Shown piece after piece: positions 60,456 through 64,000 of a stretch of 64,000 bases of DNA. Each line of letters begins with the position of its first letter. Position 1 is the first letter of the stretch. The stretch is from contig JASGHI010000003.1 of assembly GCA_049841155.1 (NCBI GenBank), positions 62,001-126,000 of the forward strand, written 5' to 3'. Under the pieces are notes generated by a model, which did not search any database, had not been told where the DNA came from, and worked only from the letters and a program-made list of their open reading frames with translations. Position numbers and translations under genes: made by a program. The stretch is from ZC4RG30 sp049841155. GTDB taxonomy: Bacteria > Pseudomonadota > Gammaproteobacteria > Steroidobacterales > Steroidobacteraceae.

Positions 60456-62879
60456 CTACAGGAAGCGTTCGAGGGCGGTGCGCAGTTCGTCCATGCTCTG
60501 GAAGCGCTTGGCCTTGTCCACCGCCATCGCCTTCAAGATCAGGTCCGAGAGGCCGGGCGGCAGCTTCGGGTTGATCTCCTGCGGGGTGCGCGCCTTGCCT
60601 TGGACGTGCTGGTACATCACCGCCATGTGGTCGCCGCGGGAATAGGGCGGCACGCCGGTGAAGAGTTCGTAGAGGATCACGCCGACGGCATAGATGTCGG
60701 CGCGCTCGTCGACCTTGCGGCCAAGGATCTGCTCCGGGGCCATGTACTTGGGCGAGCCGATCACGTAGCCGGTCTTGGTCAGCTGCGTGTCGCCCTCGCG
60801 GTGCGCGGCGGCTACGCCGAAGTCCACGATCTTGAGCAGCCCTTCCTTGTTGATCAGCACGTTCGCGGGCTTGAGGTCGCGGTGGATGATGCCGACCTGG
60901 TGCGCCACCGCCATGCCGGTGCAGATGTCGATGCCGAATTGCACCGCGCGCTTGGTCTCCACCGGCTTCTCGTCGACGACTTCCGCCCCCAGCGTATGCG
61001 AGGGGAAGTACTCCATCGAGATGGCGTAGTTGCCCTGGATGTGCAGGAAGTCGTAGATGCGGATGACGTTCTTGTGCGTGATCTTGCGCGAGTAGCGCAG
61101 CTCATGCACGAAGCGCTTCATCATCTCCTCGTCTTCGGAGACGTTCGGGTTCAGGAACTTGAGAATCAGGCGGTCATCGACCACCGTGTCTTCCATCAGC
61201 AGCACGGTGCCGAAGGCGCCCTTGCCGATGCGCTCGATGTACTTGTAGCGGCCCTCGATGATGTCGCCGCTGCGCAGGTTGCCGATGTCGAGCTTGACCG
61301 GAGTGCCCTGCTCGACCTGGCGCAGCATGGGTTTGAGTTCGGCCTCGTTCATGGGCACCGAGCGCGACAGCTCCGCGGCCGGCGCGGAGCCTGCGCCCGC
61401 GCCCGTCGCGGAGGCGCCGGCAACGCCGGAGCGTGCTGAGGTGCCGCCTGCCAGGCGCAGCCGCAGCTCGTTGAGCGCCGCGCCCGCGGCGCTCGCGATG
61501 GTGGCATCCGGGTTCTGCGCCTGTGCCTGCAGCTGCAGCTGGACATGCTCGGCGCGGCGTTCGTCGCTGAGTTTGGCCAGCGCCTGGATGGCCTCGATGC
61601 GCAGTTCCTTCTCGGGGCGGGAAAGGTAGGGCAGCAGCGTGTCCACCAGGCGGTGGTCGCCGAGGCGGCTGATGGCGCGGATCACCACCGGCAGCGACTT
61701 GGCCGGCGTGGTCTGCAGCATCTCGACCAGGCGCGGCAATGCCTTCGGATTGCCGATTTCGGCCAGCGCATCCACCGCGCGCTCGCTCACCCACCAGTCC
61801 TTGTCCCGGGTGGCGTCGATCAGGTGGGCGACTGCGCGCTCGTCCTTGGTCTGGTTGAGGATCTCGATGGCGGTGCGGCGGATGTTGTCGTCCTGGTCGC
61901 GCACCAGCTGCAGCACGGCGTCGATCACCTTGGGGCCGCCGATCTTGCCCAGCGCGTCGCCGGCGCGGCTGCGCACCCACCAGTCGTCGTCCTTGATGGC
62001 GTCCAGCAGGTACTTCACCGACTTGGCGTCGCCTATTTCGTTCAGCACCTCGACGGCGGCGCGGCGCGCATATTCGTTTTCGTCCTTGAGCGCGCCGATC
62101 AGGTGCTTGACGGTCTCCGGATCCTTGGCGCGGATCAGCACGTCGATGGCGCGGTTCTGGACGTCGATCTCCTGGTCGCGCAGCAGCTGGCAGACGGCCG
62201 CGACGTCGACCGGTCCCTCCATCCTCGACAGCGCCGCCAGCGTTGCCGAGCGGATCATCTTGTTCGGATCCCGCAGCTGTGCCTGCAGTGCCTGTCTGAC
62301 CTCGGGGCGGTTGAAGCGCGAGAGGATGTTGATGATGTGCATCCTCGCGATCGGGTCCTTGCCTTCCAGCCGGCTTGCCAGATCCGGGATGCTGTCGGGC
62401 GTGGCGAGCTCGCCGATGATGCGGAACAGGGCGGCCTTCTCGTTGGCTTCCTGGGCGTAGGCGGCGTTGAGCAGTTCGCGCACGCCGAAGCGGTCGCGCT
62501 GCATCTGGATCACTTCCAGCAGCGACGACTTGGAGACGCCCTTGGTCTGCAGCGCCTCGAGCAGCAGCTGCGGCGAATAATTGCGGCTGCTGGTCAATGC
62601 CCAGGCGATGCCGGAGGAGATGCGGGGACCGCCCTCGATCAGGCCCTTCACGAACTGCGGGAAGGTCTTGTTGCTGACCAGAGAGGCCAGCACATCCACC
62701 AGCGCCACCGTGGCGTTCTTGTCGGCATCGGCCAGTGCCTGGATGACGGGCTCGATGGCGCCCGGGCCCAGTCCCTTGAGCTTGGCGACCGACTTGAGCG
62801 TTTCTGCGCCCAGCGGTTCGCTGGAGGACTTGATCTGCGTGATCAGCCGGTCGGACCGCAGGTTGGTGAAAAAGCTCAT
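60456..62879 (-). CDS. HEAT-repeat protein fused to a C-terminal Ser/Thr protein kinase
   Basis: The 807-residue protein has no signal peptide or membrane helix. Residues about 20-450 are repeating HEAT/PBS-type helical units (recurring DDDWWVRSRAGDALGKIGG and NEYARRAAVEVLNEIGDAK patterns) typical of protein-binding scaffolds. After an Ala/Gly-rich linker, residues about 535-807 form a complete Hanks-type kinase: P-loop IGKGAFGTVL, Lys in LILKFLNP, catalytic HRDLKPANVL, metal-binding DFGVA and SPKYMAPEQ. All catalytic residues are present, so activity is expected. It leads the operon with two PilT-family genes, so phosphorylation of pilus proteins is a reasonable inference, not shown by the sequence. 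Confidence 0.9.
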   Translation of the reverse strand: MSFFTNLRSDRLITQIKSSSEPLGAETLKSVAKLKGLGPGAIEPVIQALADADKNATVALVDVLASLVSNKTFPQFVKGLIEGGPRISSGIAWALTSSRNYSPQLLLEALQTKGVSKSSLLEVIQMQRDRFGVRELLNAAYAQEANEKAALFRIIGELATPDSIPDLASRLEGKDPIARMHIINILSRFNRPEVRQALQAQLRDPNKMIRSATLAALSRMEGPVDVAAVCQLLRDQEIDVQNRAIDVLIRAKDPETVKHLIGALKDENEYARRAAVEVLNEIGDAKSVKYLLDAIKDDDWWVRSRAGDALGKIGGPKVIDAVLQLVRDQDDNIRRTAIEILNQTKDERAVAHLIDATRDKDWWVSERAVDALAEIGNPKALPRLVEMLQTTPAKSLPVVIRAISRLGDHRLVDTLLPYLSRPEKELRIEAIQALAKLSDERRAEHVQLQLQAQAQNPDATIASAAGAALNELRLRLAGGTSARSGVAGASATGAGAGSAPAAELSRSVPMNEAELKPMLRQVEQGTPVKLDIGNLRSGDIIEGRYKYIERIGKGAFGTVLLMEDTVVDDRLILKFLNPNVSEDEEMMKRFVHELRYSRKITHKNVIRIYDFLHIQGNYAISMEYFPSHTLGAEVVDEKPVETKRAVQFGIDICTGMAVAHQVGIIHRDLKPANVLINKEGLLKIVDFGVAAAHREGDTQLTKTGYVIGSPKYMAPEQILGRKVDERADIYAVGVILYELFTGVPPYSRGDHMAVMYQHVQGKARTPQEINPKLPPGLSDLILKAMAVDKAKRFQSMDELRTALERFL

Positions 62880-63007
62880 TCTGCTCGTGGCCGGAGTCCC
62901 TGAATGTCGGGCAAATTATGCCACAGGCTGCCGCGCCGCCGTCGCCGGCGCGATGACACGGATCACGCCAATGCCTAGAATCAGCAGCCCTTTCCCCCGG
63001 AGGCCGC
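62880..63007. promoter_or_regulatory. Divergent promoter region between the kinase operon and mrp
   Basis: These 128 non-coding bases separate the kinase start from the mrp start and must hold the promoters of both. In E. coli metG and mrp are direct divergent neighbours; here the kinase and two pilT genes lie between. I could not pick a confident -35/-10 pair. Confidence 0.4.
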
Positions 63008-64000
63008 ATGCAGTCCCCCGATGCCGTGGCCACGGCGGCCAGACAGGCGCTCGAAGGTTTCGAGGTTCCAGCGATCGGACGCAGCCTCGCCGAGCTCGGA
63101 GCGATCCGCGAGCTCGGCGTGCGGAATGCACAGCTGATGCTGGCGCTGGAGCTGCCGGTGCCCGTGGGCGATCTGCGAGAGGAGCTGGCGGCGCGGCTTG
63201 CCGCGCGCCTTGCCGATCGCGGTGTGACCCTGCCTTTGGTGCTGGAGCTTGCTGCGTCCATCCGGCCGCATGCGGTGCAGAAGCCGCTCAAGCCGCTGCC
63301 GGGCATCGGCAACATCGTCGCGGTGGCTTCCGGCAAGGGCGGCGTGGGCAAGTCCACAGTGGCGGTGAATCTGGCGCTGGCCTGGACCGCTGCCGGCGCG
63401 CGCGTGGGGCTGCTCGATGCCGACATCTACGGCCCCAGCCAGCCGCTGATGCTGGGCGTTGCCGGCGGCACCCGCCCCGAAACGCGCGACAACAAGCGCA
63501 TCGTGCCGGTGAGCGCGCAGGGCCTGAAGCTGATGTCCATCGGCCTGCTCATCGATGCGAATCAGCCTGCGGTGTGGCGCGGCCCCATGGTCACGCAGGC
63601 GCTCACGCAACTGCTTTCCGAAACCGAATGGGGCGAACTCGATTATCTGGTGGTGGACATGCCGCCGGGCACCGGTGACCTGCAGCTGACGCTGGCCCAG
63701 CGGGTACCGGTGGCCGGTGCGGTGATCGTCACAACACCACAAGAAATTGCTGTAGCAGATGCTCGTAAGGGTTTGAAAATGTTTGAAAAAACAGGTATCT
63801 CAGTGCTCGGTGTCGTCGAGAACATGGCCACCCATGTCTGTTCTGCCTGCGGGCACGAGGATGCCATCTTCGGTGCCGGCGGCGGTGAGCGTCTGGCGCG
63901 CGAGGCGAACGTGACATTGCTCGGCCGTCTGCCGCTGGATGCGCAGATCCGCGACGAGACCGATGGCGGCCGTCCCACGATCGTCGCTGCGCCGGACACT
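63008..64000 (+). CDS. mrp: Mrp/ApbC iron-sulfur cluster carrier ATPase (cut by right edge)
   Basis: 331 codons are visible and the frame runs off the right edge, so the C-terminal end is missing. An N-terminal MIP18-like domain (1-95) is followed by the P-loop ATPase: deviant Walker A ASGKGGVGKSTVAVNLA, LLDADIYGPSQPLML, and VVDMPPGTGDLQLT, then the CxxC HVCSACGHEDAIFG that holds the cluster. It carries [4Fe-4S] clusters to target enzymes. ATG 63008 is preceded by GGAGGCC. Twenty-four codons around 63731-63802 have strikingly AT-rich codon use while the encoded residues remain normal for the family. Confidence 0.95.
   Translation, partial: MQSPDAVATAARQALEGFEVPAIGRSLAELGAIRELGVRNAQLMLALELPVPVGDLREELAARLAARLADRGVTLPLVLELAASIRPHAVQKPLKPLPGIGNIVAVASGKGGVGKSTVAVNLALAWTAAGARVGLLDADIYGPSQPLMLGVAGGTRPETRDNKRIVPVSAQGLKLMSIGLLIDANQPAVWRGPMVTQALTQLLSETEWGELDYLVVDMPPGTGDLQLTLAQRVPVAGAVIVTTPQEIAVADARKGLKMFEKTGISVLGVVENMATHVCSACGHEDAIFGAGGGERLAREANVTLLGRLPLDAQIRDETDGGRPTIVAAPDT

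Overview
The window is a dense, GC-rich (about two-thirds G+C by eye) chromosomal segment of a gammaproteobacterium. The order ispB / rplU-rpmA-obgE / rpsT / murJ-ribF-ileS-lspA-ispH followed by a minor-pilin operon is the arrangement known from Pseudomonas and Xanthomonas relatives. Together with azurin, a homodimeric-type pyruvate dehydrogenase E1, an E3 that carries its own lipoyl domain and extensive type IV pilus genes, it suggests a Pseudomonas/Xanthomonadales/Nevskiales/Steroidobacter-like aerobic rod. The exact family is an inference. I see no rRNA, CRISPR array, insertion sequence, phage or plasmid gene. Almost every base is coding, and no gene-free stretch exceeds 300 bases.

Layout. 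(1) 1-8070: a TonB-dependent receptor cut by the left edge, a LysR regulator, and a divergent four-gene operon (HglS-type 2-oxoadipate dioxygenase/decarboxylase, FAD-linked 2-hydroxyacid dehydrogenase, LysN-like aminotransferase, DAO-family amine oxidase). Together these look like the lower lysine/pipecolate route through 2-aminoadipate and 2-oxoadipate to 2-oxoglutarate. (2) 8130-18440: tRNA-Pro(CGG) and the housekeeping block ispB, rplU-rpmA-obgE, rpsT, murJ-ribF-ileS-lspA-ispH. (3) 18460-29831: two consecutive minor-pilin operons in the same order and orientation, the second with a drastically shortened PilY1, then azurin and an extra FimT/GspH-like pseudopilin gene. (4) 29925-39627: tRNA-Thr(CGU), an aldehyde dehydrogenase, an LpxL-type acyltransferase, a fatty-acyl-AMP ligase fused to a carrier domain beside a cytochrome P450, and a divergent operon of a DUF374 acyltransferase, an ArnT-like glycosyltransferase, GtrA and a GtrB-like glycosyltransferase. 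This stretch reads as a lipid and envelope modification region. (5) 39730-46965: a large GAF-PAS-GGDEF-EAL protein, nadC (probably starting at CTG), grxD, and an M17 peptidase-pyrC-rnt operon. (6) 47119-55134: aceE-aceF-lpdA and a secreted M61 glycyl aminopeptidase-like protease. (7) 55138-62879, minus strand: a HEAT-repeat/Ser-Thr kinase fusion, two PilT-family ATPases, metG, nth and a DUF1841 gene in one tightly packed operon. Then comes a divergent mrp/apbC, cut by the right edge.

How the parts fit: type IV pilus functions occur in two blocks (priming/adhesion proteins at 18-30 kb, retraction ATPases plus a kinase at 58-63 kb). The metabolic genes feed 2-oxoglutarate and acetyl-CoA into central carbon flow. 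The most unusual items are the kinase-PilT-PilT operon inserted between metG and mrp, the tandem minor-pilin operons with a mini-PilY1, the acyl-AMP-ligase/P450 pair, the apparent CTG start of nadC, and a short AT-rich block inside mrp.
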